A stretch of DNA of 56,697 nt from Acidobacteriota bacterium (GCA_021851335.1 JAJZEA010000016.1:1-56697); one strand, 5' to 3'; positions 16,372-25,728 are shown, counted from the stretch's first letter. Notes: generated by a model from the letters alone, not told the origin. Made by a program: numbers and translations.

Positions 16372-18795
16372 TTAGTTTGAACCAGCCGGACCGCGAGAAC
16401 CACCCGGCCCCCGATCACCCGGACGACCACCGCGACGACGCCGGCGGCGGTTGTTGGCTCCCGGACCCGCGGGTGCGCGACCTACGCCGTTTCCGGCAGG
16501 GGCTGCGGCACCATCGGCGACATTGAAGTTCGGTTCGTTCTCTTCATCGAACTCTTCGGTCTCCTCGAAGTCGTCACCGCCTTCGATCAGGATGGTGCTG
16601 GCGTTGGAGGAGGGCTGATGCTGGTCAAATTCATGACGTGGAGCGCGCTCCACGGGTGCATCGTGGCTGCCCTGCGCTTCCGGCGCATCGACGATTCCAA
16701 GCTTGGCCTTCTGCTCCTTGATGAGAGCTTTCCGGCTCAGCTTGATGCGATTGCCTTCAATGGCCAGAACCTTGACCATGACCTGATCGCCTTCGTGCAG
16801 CTCATCCTTGACCTCTTTGACGCGATGCTCGGCAATCTCCGAGATGTGCAGGAGACCGTCCGTGCCGGGGAACAGCTCAACGAACGCGCCGAACTCGGCC
16901 AGACGAACCACCTTGCCGAGGTAGGTTTTGCCCACCTCCGGCACAGCCGTCAGATTGCTGATGATGGCAAGCGCCTGCGCCAGACCATCGGCGTCGGAGG
17001 ACGCTACGTTGACGCGACCTGTATCGTCGACGTCGATCTTGACGCCGGTCTGCTCGATGATGCCGCGGATCGTTTTGCCGCCCGGTCCGATGAGATCGCG
17101 AATCTTGTCCGTGGGAATCTGCACAGTACGAATCTGAGGCGCATAACGGGAACGCTCCGTGCGCGGTCCATCCAGCACAGCGTCCATCTTGTCGAGCAGG
17201 AAGAGCCGACCGCGACGTGCCTGCTCCATCGCTTCCTGAAGAATCTGTCGCGTCAAGCCACCGATCTTGATGTCCATCTGGAGAGCGGTGATGCCTTTGC
17301 GGGTTCCGGCAACCTTGAAGTCCATATCGCCGTAGTGATCTTCCGCACCGGCGATATCGGTGAGGATGGCGTAGTCGTCGCCTTCCTTGACCAGACCCAT
17401 GGCCACGCCAGCAACCGCGCCTTTGAGCGCGATGCCGGAGTCATAGAGGGCAAGGCTTGCGCCGCAGACGGATGCCATCGAGGACGAGCCGTTTGACTCC
17501 AGAATGTCAGAGACAATGCGAATGGTGTAAGGCGACTCTTCCGGGCTGGGCAGGACGGCGGCGATGGCCCGTTCGGCAAGCGCGCCATGACCCACTTCGC
17601 GACGGCCGACACCGGTCATGCGGCCCACTTCACCGACGGAAAATGGCGGGAAGTTGTAGTGGAGCATGAAGGGCTTTTTCTGTTCGCCTTCAAAGCTCTC
17701 CAGCCGCTGTCCGTCGTCGGTGGTGCCAAGCGTGGCAGTGACCAGCGCCTGGGTTTCGCCGCGGGTAAAGAGGGCGGAGCCGTGAGTGCGCGGCAGAACG
17801 CCGGTTTCGATGGTGATCTGGCGAATTTCGTCGAAGGCGCGACGGTCGGGACGAATGCGATCGCGCGTGACCTGCTCGCGGAAGATGCGTTCGCGCATCA
17901 ACTCGTAATAGGTTCCGAGCTTCTTCTTGGCTGCCGGATCGTCAGCGGGAAGGTCCTTGGCCAGTTCCGCCTTGATCTCCTTGATCAGGTTGTAGCTTTC
18001 GGTCTTGGAGTGGACTTTGGTATCCAGCGCGTCCTTGAGGCGATCTCCCGCCTTGGCAAAGAGTTCGTTATAGTACCCGGTGTCCTCGACCGGCGCGACA
18101 AAGGCGCGCTTGGGCTTGCCGGCGAGAGCAACCAGTTGATCGATGGCGGCGGCGATCTTCCTGATCTCTTCGTGAGCGAATTCGATGGCGGCGAGAATAT
18201 TCTCTTCCGACTCTTCCTTGGCGCCGCTTTCGATCATGGTGATGCCGTCTTTGTGGCCGACGACGATGATGTTCATGGTGCTGATCTTGCGCTCTTCATA
18301 GGTGGGGTTGACGACGAATTCGCCATGAACGCGACCGATGCGCACGGCGCCGACGGTAGCACCGAAGGGAATGTCAGAGAGAGCGAGTGCGCAACCAGCG
18401 GCATTGATGCCGACGACATCGGGATCGTTGTCCTTGTCGGCGGACATGACCAGGACGATGACCTGAGTTTCATTGCGGAAACCATCCGGGAAAAGCGGAC
18501 GGATAGGCCGGTCGATCTGGCGGCAGGTGAGAATCTCCTTTTCGCTGGGGCGTCCTTCACGCTTGATGAACCCACCCGGGATACGCCCGCCGGCGTATGC
18601 GTATTCACGGTAATCCACGGTGAGAGGGAAGAAATCAATTCCCTCTTTCGGATCGGGCGAGGCGACTGCGGTAGCCAGCACGACACTCTCGCCGAGGGTC
18701 ACAAACGCGGCTCCGGAAGCTTGCTTGGCGATGCGCCCGGTCTCAAAGACCATGCGCTTGCCTCCGGTCAGTTCAACGGTAACTTCATGCTTCAT
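16372..18795 (-). CDS. pnp: Polyribonucleotide nucleotidyltransferase (PNPase)
   Basis: The 807-residue protein has the full PNPase layout: two RNase PH-like cores separated by an alpha-helical segment (about 1-230 and 310-550), a KH domain near 560-620 with IGPGGKTIRGI, an S1 domain near 630-700 (YLGKVVRLAEFGAFVELFPGTDGLLHISEIAEHR), then an acidic segment and a Gly/Arg-rich tail that ends in GGSRGPAGSN. It is a 3'-5' phosphorolytic exoribonuclease and part of RNA-degrading complexes. The extended RG-rich tail may bind RNA or protein partners. It follows rpsO on the same strand, the classic conserved pair, with a 315-base gap. Confidence 0.97.
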   Translation of the reverse strand: MKHEVTVELTGGKRMVFETGRIAKQASGAAFVTLGESVVLATAVASPDPKEGIDFFPLTVDYREYAYAGGRIPGGFIKREGRPSEKEILTCRQIDRPIRPLFPDGFRNETQVIVLVMSADKDNDPDVVGINAAGCALALSDIPFGATVGAVRIGRVHGEFVVNPTYEERKISTMNIIVVGHKDGITMIESGAKEESEENILAAIEFAHEEIRKIAAAIDQLVALAGKPKRAFVAPVEDTGYYNELFAKAGDRLKDALDTKVHSKTESYNLIKEIKAELAKDLPADDPAAKKKLGTYYELMRERIFREQVTRDRIRPDRRAFDEIRQITIETGVLPRTHGSALFTRGETQALVTATLGTTDDGQRLESFEGEQKKPFMLHYNFPPFSVGEVGRMTGVGRREVGHGALAERAIAAVLPSPEESPYTIRIVSDILESNGSSSMASVCGASLALYDSGIALKGAVAGVAMGLVKEGDDYAILTDIAGAEDHYGDMDFKVAGTRKGITALQMDIKIGGLTRQILQEAMEQARRGRLFLLDKMDAVLDGPRTERSRYAPQIRTVQIPTDKIRDLIGPGGKTIRGIIEQTGVKIDVDDTGRVNVASSDADGLAQALAIISNLTAVPEVGKTYLGKVVRLAEFGAFVELFPGTDGLLHISEIAEHRVKEVKDELHEGDQVMVKVLAIEGNRIKLSRKALIKEQKAKLGIVDAPEAQGSHDAPVERAPRHEFDQHQPSSNASTILIEGGDDFEETEEFDEENEPNFNVADGAAAPAGNGVGRAPAGPGANNRRRRRRGGRPGDRGPGGSRGPAGSN

Positions 18796-19110
18796 AACGT
18801 CCTCTTTTCATTTTTTCACTTGGGAAACTTGTGGGAAGGCACAGGGAACACGCCACGCAACAGGGGGGAGTGGAAAGCACTCGCGGAAACCTGCACAAGA
18901 GGCCCGGACAGTCGGTTCTTGGACTGATCCAGGCTTGTTGCACTTAGAGGCATGTTGCCCTTCAACGCTTGTAACCCGTAAAGGCTGGTCGATGCGTTTC
19001 GCTGTTCGCCTTCAGGAAGATTCGACAGGTAGGCCCGGACTGCTGTATCCATCTTTGCAGCAGTCTGGACCACTTCCCGGTCTCGACTGAATCGTTTCAA
19101 TGCTTCGCGC
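18796..19110 (-). other. rpsO-pnp intergenic region
   Basis: This 315-base gap separates rpsO and pnp. An open frame crosses it but has no start signal or recognisable product. A stem of 8 bp (19038-19045 with 19058-19065, 12-base loop) could be an RNase processing hairpin as in the rpsO-pnp transcript of E. coli; this is inferred from position only. An AAAAAATGAAAAGAGGACG-type leader precedes the pnp ATG. Confidence 0.45.
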
Positions 19111-19377
19111 TTACTTGCGGATGCCCAGCTTGGCGATGACATCGCGATAGCGATCCGCATCGTTTGCCTTGAGATAGTCCAGCAGACGACGGCGCTTGCT
19201 GACCAGCATCAGCAGGCCACGACGTGAAGCGTGATCCTTCTTGTGCGTGTTGAAATGCTCGTTCAACTCACGGATGCGTGTGCTCAGAATTGCAATCTGA
19301 ACCTCGGGGGATCCGGTGTCGGTGTCGTGGGTACGGAAGCGTTCAATCAGTTCTGTTTTCGTTGCGGTTGCCAGCAC
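19111..19377 (-). CDS. rpsO: 30S ribosomal protein S15
   Basis: The 88-residue protein has the length and motifs of S15: [26 protein letters not shown] at residues 7-32, the conserved [32 protein letters not shown] near 38-69 and the C-terminal [13 protein letters not shown]. It binds 16S rRNA (h20-h22) early in 30S assembly and in some bacteria regulates its own mRNA. The start codon is GTG at 19375-19377. AGGAGC lies about 14 bases upstream, further than usual. It precedes pnp on the same strand, as in most bacteria. Confidence 0.97.
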   Translation of the reverse strand: MLATATKTELIERFRTHDTDTGSPEVQIAILSTRIRELNEHFNTHKKDHASRRGLLMLVSKRRRLLDYLKANDADRYRDVIAKLGIRK

Positions 19378-19517
19378 AGCTTCGGTTGCTCCTCAGAATC
19401 TTAAATCGATGTCAATATCTACCTTAGCTTACCACGAACGGGGGTGAAATGCACCGTGGGCGCTGCTTTGACTGCTGCCCGGCGCAGGATTGAGCGCTCA
19501 CGCAGGAGTCGGTCCGG

Positions 19518-20648
19518 CTATGGGTTTGGCGCGGCCCAGTAGCTAGTGCGCGCAACTACCTTTGCGCCGTAATCCCGGGTGAGGCGCACGCGGAGGGTGT
19601 GCAGGCCGGGTGCGGGGTCACTGGGACGGAAGCTGAGGAGATAGCGATTATGCACGCGCTGAGCCAGTTGCGAAAGATGCTCTTCCAGCGCTTTGTCTTT
19701 AGTAAATGTTGCGTATTCGCCACCGCTGAGGCGGGCAAGCTCCTTGGCTGCATTTTTTCTCATGGCCTGGCCGGCCATCAGCAGAGTACCGATCATGCTC
19801 GTGGTCCGGTTTTCACCGTTGTCGGTGAGATCGTGGAGGAACTCTGCCGCAGAGGGAGAAAAACTGATGCTGAGAACGAGAATGTTGCTGGCGCCGATTC
19901 TCTGCACAAGTGCTGTGGGTTTGATGTGCTTGCTGCCGTGGTCGCGCCGTTCGCTGATGAGCAGCAGGACGCGGCGATAGCGCTCCGGCTGCGTCTGGAG
20001 CAGATCGACGCCGTAAGAGACGGTATCGAGAATCGCTGCTCCTCCATCGCCGGGCTGCAACTGGTGCAGGCTGCTCTCAATGGCATCGAGCGAGCCGGTA
20101 AAGTCGTGCAACAGTTGCGGAGTGCTGTCAAAACCAACCAGGGCAATCTCTCCGTTGCCATTACCCAGAAAAAGCGAAAGCAAGGGACCGAGCCTGGTCA
20201 CCTTGTCCATCTCCAGCGCCGCGCTGCGCCCCTGTTGCACCACCATCACCAGAGCTACGGGAGCGTTGTCCATCTCCTCGTCCACATGCAAACGCTGTGG
20301 CACTCCGTTGTCGGTCAGCTCAAAGTCGCTCGGCTTCAGCCCATAGACGACCTTGTCATCGCCCTCGACCAGTGTGGGAACGAGCACTTCGTTGGTGGTA
20401 ACGTGCAGGGTCTCGACGGGCTGACTTTGACTGGGCAAAGGAAGCGGCGGCTCAGCGGGCGGAAGCTGCTGGGCGACGGCATATCCCCAAGCCAGAGTTC
20501 CCCAGACCAGCGCAAGCATAAGCCGTCGACACCCGATGCCGACGGCGGCAGCGAACGATGAGTGGCGATGACCAGGGCTTTCTGCTGAACTCGGCATGAC
20601 AGGTCGATTCTCGGCCTTCCATTCCTGGAATGCGATGGAGTGGGACAT
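19518..20648 (-). CDS. VWFA-related acidobacterial-type protein
   Basis: The 376-residue protein matches the acidobacterial VWFA-related family: an N-terminal signal or anchor helix (about residues 44-60), the TNEVLVPTLVEGDDKVVYGLKPSDFELTDNGVPQ segment (about 85-118), then a von Willebrand factor A fold and a C-terminal TYRVRLT-like strand region ending in GAKVVARTSYWA. The usual metal-ion-dependent adhesion site (DxSxS) is degenerate here, with VVQQGRS at that place, so metal-mediated binding is doubtful. Such proteins occur in many copies in Acidobacteria and are thought to be exported, but their function is unknown. MPSSAES at 20597 or MLALVWG further in are alternative starts. Confidence 0.8.
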   Translation of the reverse strand: MSHSIAFQEWKAENRPVMPSSAESPGHRHSSFAAAVGIGCRRLMLALVWGTLAWGYAVAQQLPPAEPPLPLPSQSQPVETLHVTTNEVLVPTLVEGDDKVVYGLKPSDFELTDNGVPQRLHVDEEMDNAPVALVMVVQQGRSAALEMDKVTRLGPLLSLFLGNGNGEIALVGFDSTPQLLHDFTGSLDAIESSLHQLQPGDGGAAILDTVSYGVDLLQTQPERYRRVLLLISERRDHGSKHIKPTALVQRIGASNILVLSISFSPSAAEFLHDLTDNGENRTTSMIGTLLMAGQAMRKNAAKELARLSGGEYATFTKDKALEEHLSQLAQRVHNRYLLSFRPSDPAPGLHTLRVRLTRDYGAKVVARTSYWAAPNP

Positions 20649-20771
20649 ATTGGCAGAATACCCGGAGCATAATCGAAAGGGCTATGCCAGACGGACGAGT
20701 TCGACGACTGGATTCTTCTGAAGAAAAGGCTACCTCACGGTTTGTCCGGGGAAATCAGCTTGGATGTCACT

Positions 20772-22061
20772 CTAATGGGGCGGAGTGGACGCGGGACTGC
20801 CTGGCACGGCAAATGGCACAAAGGGCTGCGGCTGTGTGGGATTCTGGCTGGCAATCGCACTTCGCGTGGTGGCGACATGAGCCGAGTCGATGGCGTCACG
20901 CATGGCATAGAATGCCTTGACGGGCTGATAGTGATCGTCAAAAGGAAGTGGGCGTTGTGGGGTTCCATCGGGGCGCTCGAAACTGGCCTTGCGCGTCTGG
21001 TTCAGCCAGGTATGGGCATCGGTGATTCCCCAGGTCAAAGCTGCCTTCACATTTGGCTCTGCCAGCACCAGCCTCAAGTAGCGGCGATAGACATCGGCAA
21101 CGGCTTCATCCTGTGCTGCATTGTCTCCCGGCACCGCATGGGCGTTGACATCCATCTCGGTGATGTAGACCTCCATGCCCATGGATGCCACCTGACGGAT
21201 GAACTGGACAAGACCCGTTCCAGGCAAAGGACCCGTTGCCTGCAAATGGCTTTGAATGCCGACGGAGTTGACGGGAACACCCCGCGCGTGGAGACGGCGA
21301 AGCAGCAACAGAACCTGACCTCGCTTGACCTCCTGGTCCGGTGTATCCAGCTCAATGTCGTACTCGTTGTAGGTGAGCCGAGCCTGCGGATCGGCCTGCG
21401 CCGCTGTGCGAAAGGCAAGCTCGATGTATCCAGGCCCGATGAGCCTGAGCCAGGGCGAATCGCGCAGTCCGTCAGGACGACCATCGAGCGGGTTGACGGC
21501 TTCGTTGACCACATCCCAGCTTTGCACGCGACCGGCATAGCGCCCGGCCACGCGTTGAATGTGCTGCGTCAGCAACGAGGCTGCATTCTCTCGCGTGGCG
21601 ACAGAGGCAAACCACGAAGGCAACTGCTGATGCCAGCAGAGATTGTGCCCGCGTACCTGTTTTCCGCTGATGCGGGCAAACTCGAAGAGTCGATCGCTGG
21701 CGACAAAGTTGTAACCGGCCGGGGATGGGCGCAGAACGGACCACTTCATCTCGTTTTCCGCGACCAGAATTGCCGCCTGATCCAGCACCGTCTGCGTGTA
21801 CGGATCGGAGCTTTGGCCCGCGCGCGCGCCTTCCAGATCGAGAATCTCCGGAATGACCGCGCAGCCGATGGCAAGCGAAGCCAGCGCGCCATGAGCACGC
21901 AACGAGGCAGCCCCCGTGACAGGGTTGACGACAGGAGCGGCGGGCGCTGGAGCAAGCGCCTGCTTCTTCTTTTTCTTGCGAAAGAACGACCACGCATGCG
22001 GAGCCACTCCGGTGGCAAGCAGGCAAGCAGTCACGTACTTCGCAAAACTCCGTCGATTCAT
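20772..22061 (-). CDS. Endo-1,4-beta-xylanase, glycoside hydrolase family 10, TAT-exported
   Basis: The 429-residue enzyme has a GH10 barrel with the catalytic acid/base in SWDVVNEAV (Glu187) and the nucleophile in YITEMDVN (Glu302), plus the family HNLCWHQQLPSWF segment (139-151) and WGITDAHTWL near 358-367. Residues 3-8 (RRSFAK) and the hydrophobic run to about 25 form a TAT-type signal. A run of five lysines follows at 29-33, unusual for a mature N-terminus, then a Pro/Ala linker. It would cut xylan outside the cytoplasm, fitting a plant-polymer-degrading soil lifestyle. No other xylan gene is adjacent. The C-terminal 40 residues are Pro/Ser-rich. Confidence 0.93.
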   Translation of the reverse strand: MNRRSFAKYVTACLLATGVAPHAWSFFRKKKKKQALAPAPAAPVVNPVTGAASLRAHGALASLAIGCAVIPEILDLEGARAGQSSDPYTQTVLDQAAILVAENEMKWSVLRPSPAGYNFVASDRLFEFARISGKQVRGHNLCWHQQLPSWFASVATRENAASLLTQHIQRVAGRYAGRVQSWDVVNEAVNPLDGRPDGLRDSPWLRLIGPGYIELAFRTAAQADPQARLTYNEYDIELDTPDQEVKRGQVLLLLRRLHARGVPVNSVGIQSHLQATGPLPGTGLVQFIRQVASMGMEVYITEMDVNAHAVPGDNAAQDEAVADVYRRYLRLVLAEPNVKAALTWGITDAHTWLNQTRKASFERPDGTPQRPLPFDDHYQPVKAFYAMRDAIDSAHVATTRSAIASQNPTQPQPFVPFAVPGSPASTPPH

Positions 22062-22122
22062 CCCTGCCTCGCTTTCAAGATTGAGCCGCTTCAGGCTTTG
22101 AAGCCAGCTTTACCGCCAGACT

Positions 22123-22356
22123 TTAACGCTGCTTCTGACGCTCCCGCGCCAGCTTTTCCATTTTGCCCGTCCAAAGCAGAAACTGCATGAGTTCTCCGCG
22201 CGTGGTCCAGACAAAACGAAAGACGTCGGCGGCACGAATGGTCTCAGCCTTCTGACCGGAGAAGGTTTCGATCCGCCATTTGACATAGTCACTGCGCCAG
22301 GGGGCAAGCCGGTGACCCCGTGTCGAATTCCAGAGAAATCGAATTGCCTCAAACAA
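22123..22356 (-). CDS. Small conserved acidobacterial-type protein of unknown function
   Basis: The 77-residue product is rich in Arg, Trp and Phe (RFLWNSTRGHRLAPWRSDYV, then ETFSGQKAETI and a basic C-terminus). It resembles small proteins I recall near other genes in Acidobacteria, with a conserved PWRS-x-Y-x-x-WRIET core, but I cannot assign a function. It has no signal peptide. It is followed by the xylanase on the same strand 61 bases on, and a GC-rich hairpin lies upstream. Confidence 0.6.
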   Translation of the reverse strand: MFEAIRFLWNSTRGHRLAPWRSDYVKWRIETFSGQKAETIRAADVFRFVWTTRGELMQFLLWTGKMEKLARERQKQR

Positions 22357-22431
22357 GACTCACCTTTTGCCGATCCATATCGATGCCATTCAGTATAGGA
22401 CGCATGGGCAGGGGGATGTGAGTGGCGCGAG

Positions 22432-22455
22432 CGGGCGGCAGCAGCAAGCCGCCCG
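22432..22455 (-). terminator. GC-rich hairpin downstream of flgL
   Basis: CGGGCGGC (22432-22439) pairs with GCCGCCCG (22448-22455) around an 8-base loop. It lies about 90 bases after the flgL stop and could end the flagellar transcript. No T-run follows on the minus strand. Confidence 0.4.
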
Positions 22456-22543
22456 GACAGGCACGGAGTTCTGCATTTCAGGACAGGAACCCACCCGCGG
22501 AAAGCCACAGAAAAGAGCAGAACTGGCTCAGAGTGCGGCAGGC

Positions 22544-23437
22544 TTAGAGTTTATCGAAGAGGCTGCCGGAGCCAAGCGCGGCAATCACGTTGATGAGCGC
22601 AGTCTGCTGCGACTTGACCAGCGAAAGTTGCGTGGAAACTCCGGGGATGTCCGCCTGAATCAGATTCGTCTGAACGGTGGTCAGCTGTGTGCTTTGAGCC
22701 GATGCCGCGGAGGTCGCCGTGGTTAACCGCGAGATCGAGTTATCCAGCGTGACGCGCTGCTGACTGACAAAGTTGAGCGCTGAGTTGAGCGCGGCCGTAT
22801 CGGCAGCTCCCGCGGCGGAGTTGCCGTTGGCAAAGTCCGCGATGATCGTGTTCAGCGCGCCGAGCACGTTGGCTGTGGACGAGGTGAAAATCTGGCTTCC
22901 GGGAATATTGAGCGCAATCGGCTGTCCGTTGGGGGTCTGCAACTGATTGACAATGCTGTCACCGTTATAGGTTACGGTTGCCGGCGAAGTGCTGGTGTTC
23001 AGCGTGAAGGGCGGAGAGCTGGTCTGGCTGCCGCCAAAGACATATTGCCCCTGATAGCTGGTATTGGCCAGCGAAAGCACCTCATCGCGAATGCCCCCGA
23101 GCTGATTGGAGACGGCTTGCAACTGCGAAGCATTCAACGTGCCGTTGCTGCCTTGCGAGCCAAGCGAGATTGCTTCGTTGAGTTGAGTGACCACACTGCC
23201 CAGCGCGGAGTCGGTTACATTCAACATGCCCTGCACCAGACTGGAGGACTGCGTAAAGGAATCCTCAATGCCAATCTGGTTCAAGAGCTGGGAGTTCTGA
23301 GCTGCGACGACCGGATTCTGTCCGATGCTGGTCACGCCCAGACCACTGGAAAGCTCCGTGGAGAGTTGCTGCTGCGTCGCCTGGGTCTGGTCGAGCGCAC
23401 TGCTAAGATTCGTGACAAAAAACGGATTCACTTGCAT
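22544..23437 (-). CDS. flgL: Flagellar hook-filament junction protein FlgL
   Basis: From the ATG at 23437 (AGGAGG upstream) the protein has 297 residues. The flagellin-like N-terminal helix begins MQVNPFFVTNLSSALDQTQ, with a QLSTELSSGLGVTS segment, a QYVFGGSQTSSPPF motif near 128-141, typical of FlgL, and a C-terminal coiled-coil region with ALINVIAALGSGSLFDKL at the end. FlgL is exported by the flagellar apparatus and joins hook to filament with FlgK. It is the last gene of the run flgM-flgN-flgK-flgL and follows flgK by 66 bases. Upstream in-frame codons to 23491 lack an RBS. Confidence 0.93.
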   Translation of the reverse strand: MQVNPFFVTNLSSALDQTQATQQQLSTELSSGLGVTSIGQNPVVAAQNSQLLNQIGIEDSFTQSSSLVQGMLNVTDSALGSVVTQLNEAISLGSQGSNGTLNASQLQAVSNQLGGIRDEVLSLANTSYQGQYVFGGSQTSSPPFTLNTSTSPATVTYNGDSIVNQLQTPNGQPIALNIPGSQIFTSSTANVLGALNTIIADFANGNSAAGAADTAALNSALNFVSQQRVTLDNSISRLTTATSAASAQSTQLTTVQTNLIQADIPGVSTQLSLVKSQQTALINVIAALGSGSLFDKL

Positions 23438-23503
23438 GGGGATCGCTTGCCTCCTGCCCACCGCTCTTCGCGCTGACGCGGGCCAGTCCACTTCGAGTTT
23501 GCT

Positions 23504-24910
23504 TTATGCAACCGCCGTCTCCACGCCGATATTCAACGCCGATGCCATGACGGTATTGAGGATGGTGAAGACCTGAGAAGCTGCCTGATACGATCGCTCA
23601 AACTCCTGCATTGCGCTGGCCTCGTCGTTCAGATTGACCGAAGACAGCGCACTGACCTGATTCTGCAATTGCGTCACAGAGGCACTGAGCGCTGTGCTCT
23701 CCGTGGTGGCCGAAGAGGCTGCATTGCCGACCGTGCTCACGATGTTCGAGTAGTAGTTGGACGGGGTTTGACCACTGACGATGGATTGGTTGGCCAGATT
23801 CGCCATCGTAACGATGTTCGAGTTGTCGCCGGTGCCGTTGCCCAGCCCGGCGGCCGCAATGTGATTGGGGTCCGTCATCACCACGCTCATGGATACGGCG
23901 CTACCAGCCACCGCCGTGGGCGCCGCGAAGATGTTGCCCGCTCCGCCGTTATCCCCGGCCAAATCCGTGCCGGCGTTGTTCACCGTGTTGACATTGGTCG
24001 AGATACCGTAGGCAAGCTGATCGAGCGTAGCCATGGTGCTGGGAATTACCTGATCGCGCGCTGTCAGTTGCCCGCCAATCTGTCCACCGCCGGAGGCAAG
24101 CTGGCTGGTGATGTCGGTTCCGTTGAGGTAGATGTGACTGACGCCACTGACCATGCCGGTGGTGAGCTGAAAGGATTGGCCGTTGGTCGCCAGCAACTGG
24201 CCGCTGGTCGTGGTCACGCTGAGACCGTTGTTTTCTGTGGTCACCAGATTGATGCCGATCAACTTCGCCAGTTGCGTCAGATCGTTTTGTCGCTGATCCT
24301 CGAGGACACCGGCATCCTGATTGGGAGAGCTGGATTGAATCTGCTGACTGACCTGCGCCAGGGAAGCCGTGAGCGTATTCACCTGGGAAACGGCAGTGGT
24401 GATCGACTGGTCCAGCGACGACTGCTGCGCATTCAGGCTGGCCGCCGTGCCGGAGATATCGCTGGCCAGCGTGGTCGCTGAGGACAAAAGCTGCTGACGC
24501 AACGGATTGCTGGTCGGGCTGGTCTCAAGCTGCGTCATGGAGTTGAAAAAATTCGTGATGTCTGTGCCGATATTGCCGGAGCTGGTCGTGCTGCTGGCCA
24601 CCGTGAAGTTGGTTTGCAGGGTGGTCAGCGCAGAATCAAGCGCGCTGGCCGATGCGCTGGACTGTTGTTGCTGCAAGAGCCGCTGGTTGAGGACACGGTC
24701 GCGCTGCGAAACTCCACCTGTCATGGTGACGCCGGTTCCATAGCTCACGCCGTTGACCACGATGGGCGCATTCTCCTGCCAGTTGGGCACCTGGCGCGTG
24801 TAGGAGAGGCTGGAGGCATTCGCCACATTGTTTGAAACCACATCCAGTGCTGCCTGATCCGCATTCAATGCACCGGTAATCAGACTCAACGCCGAGCTAA
24901 TTGTCCCCAT
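23504..24910 (-). CDS. flgK: Flagellar hook-associated protein FlgK
   Basis: The 468-residue protein begins with the axial-protein motif LITGALNADQAALDVVSNNVANASSLSYTRQ (about 10-40), characteristic of FlgK, and ends with NLNDEASAMQEFERSYQAASQVFTILNTVMASALNI. The middle is Ser/Thr/Asn-rich and variable. FlgK caps the hook before FlgL and the filament are added. Its first 14 bases overlap the end of the flgN-like gene, a translational coupling normal for the chaperone-client pair. It is somewhat shorter than the E. coli protein (547). It lies within the predicted FliA-dependent operon starting upstream of flgM. Confidence 0.95.
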   Translation of the reverse strand: MGTISSALSLITGALNADQAALDVVSNNVANASSLSYTRQVPNWQENAPIVVNGVSYGTGVTMTGGVSQRDRVLNQRLLQQQQSSASASALDSALTTLQTNFTVASSTTSSGNIGTDITNFFNSMTQLETSPTSNPLRQQLLSSATTLASDISGTAASLNAQQSSLDQSITTAVSQVNTLTASLAQVSQQIQSSSPNQDAGVLEDQRQNDLTQLAKLIGINLVTTENNGLSVTTTSGQLLATNGQSFQLTTGMVSGVSHIYLNGTDITSQLASGGGQIGGQLTARDQVIPSTMATLDQLAYGISTNVNTVNNAGTDLAGDNGGAGNIFAAPTAVAGSAVSMSVVMTDPNHIAAAGLGNGTGDNSNIVTMANLANQSIVSGQTPSNYYSNIVSTVGNAASSATTESTALSASVTQLQNQVSALSSVNLNDEASAMQEFERSYQAASQVFTILNTVMASALNIGVETAVA

Positions 24911-25364
24911 AATCGACCCCCGCCGGACGCGAATGCCACACGTCAGGATGCAATGATTCCGCTGACTTCAGACGAAGCATGTGCAGGCGCGTCAAGACGC
25001 GCAGATTGGCCCGCGTTTCAGCCAGCAGACGAGCCATTACAACCATCGACGCACGCTGTGCGGAGAGCTGCTGCTCCAGCCCATTCATCGAAAACGCAGC
25101 GCGATCCGACGACACGACGCGTCCCCGGGTCGAAGCGGTTCCCGACCCTGGCGCTACGCCCTGCATTTGGCGGTTCAGATCAGCGCAGCACCGCGCCAAC
25201 TCCTCCAGCCGCTCCGCATCCATGCGAACCAGCGCATCCGTTGCCTGCTGCAACAGGCCTTGCCAGACCTGCACCGAATCTTCTCCGCGCGTCATCGTCT
25301 TCTGCTCCATCCCTCTGCCGCTTTCCTCAGGCTTGCTGCCGCGCCATGACTCAGATTCAGACAC
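24897..25364 (-). CDS. flgN: FlgN-like export chaperone
   Basis: The 155-residue protein (137 if started at ATG 25310) is helical and charged, with heptad-like leucines (LLQQATDALVRMDAERLEELARCCADLNRQM). FlgN proteins are poorly conserved, so this call rests mainly on size, helical character and the flgM-x-flgK-flgL position. FlgN would bind the C-terminal helices of FlgK and FlgL before export. The outer start is GTG; the inner ATG lacks a strong RBS too. It overlaps flgK by 14 bases and follows flgM by 23 bases. Confidence 0.72.
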   Translation of the reverse strand: MSESESWRGSKPEESGRGMEQKTMTRGEDSVQVWQGLLQQATDALVRMDAERLEELARCCADLNRQMQGVAPGSGTASTRGRVVSSDRAAFSMNGLEQQLSAQRASMVVMARLLAETRANLRVLTRLHMLRLKSAESLHPDVWHSRPAGVDYGDN

Positions 25365-25387
25365 TCTGCGAAATCCTGACCGAATCC

Positions 25388-25705
25388 TTACTCGTGTGTG
25401 AACATGCTTTGCATCACCTTATCCGCCACTGCGGACGCAGGTACCTGATAGGTGCCATCCACGAGCGCACCTTGCACCCGCTGCACCAGCGCGGTGCGCA
25501 CATCACTGCTGACTCCATTTGCAGGCAGAGCCTGCGATAAATGTGCAGCCACTGCACTGAGATGCGCCTGATCGTTGCCCGCAGCCACGGCGCTCGATAA
25601 CGCAGACGAAGCGCCGGTCGAACTGCGAACAGATTGATTAGCCTGCGGAAGACTGGTGGCTCCACGCGTCAGATTTGAGTTTTCAATTCCATTGCGAATG
25701 TTCAT
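25388..25705 (-). CDS. flgM: Anti-sigma-28 factor FlgM
   Basis: The 105-residue protein has the FlgM C-terminal pattern (VRTALVQRVQGALVDGTYQVPASAVADKVMQSMF at about 68-101), where family members form helices that clamp sigma-28. The N-terminal half is Ser/Ala-rich and low in order, as expected for a protein exported through the hook. FlgM holds FliA until the hook-basal body is complete. It is directly preceded by a strong predicted FliA promoter, giving autoregulation. fliA lies in the same cluster, some 10 kb upstream in transcription direction. GGGAG lies in the expected place before the ATG. Confidence 0.92.
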   Translation of the reverse strand: MNIRNGIENSNLTRGATSLPQANQSVRSSTGASSALSSAVAAGNDQAHLSAVAAHLSQALPANGVSSDVRTALVQRVQGALVDGTYQVPASAVADKVMQSMFTHE

Positions 25706-25728
25706 CGATCTCGTTCTCCCACTGAGCA

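Noticed and set aside
17587..18927. 446-codon open frame on the plus strand opposite pnp
   Set aside because: It is a shadow of the pnp coding sequence caused by GC-rich codon bias; no domain, start signal or RBS, and pnp is certain.
18816..19160. 114-codon minus-strand frame between rpsO and pnp
   Set aside because: Starts inside rpsO in another frame, lacks an RBS and a recognisable product; the position fits untranslated RNA.
20742..22190. 482-codon plus-strand frame opposite the xylanase
   Set aside because: Antisense shadow of the GH10 gene; the translated sequence has no recognisable fold.
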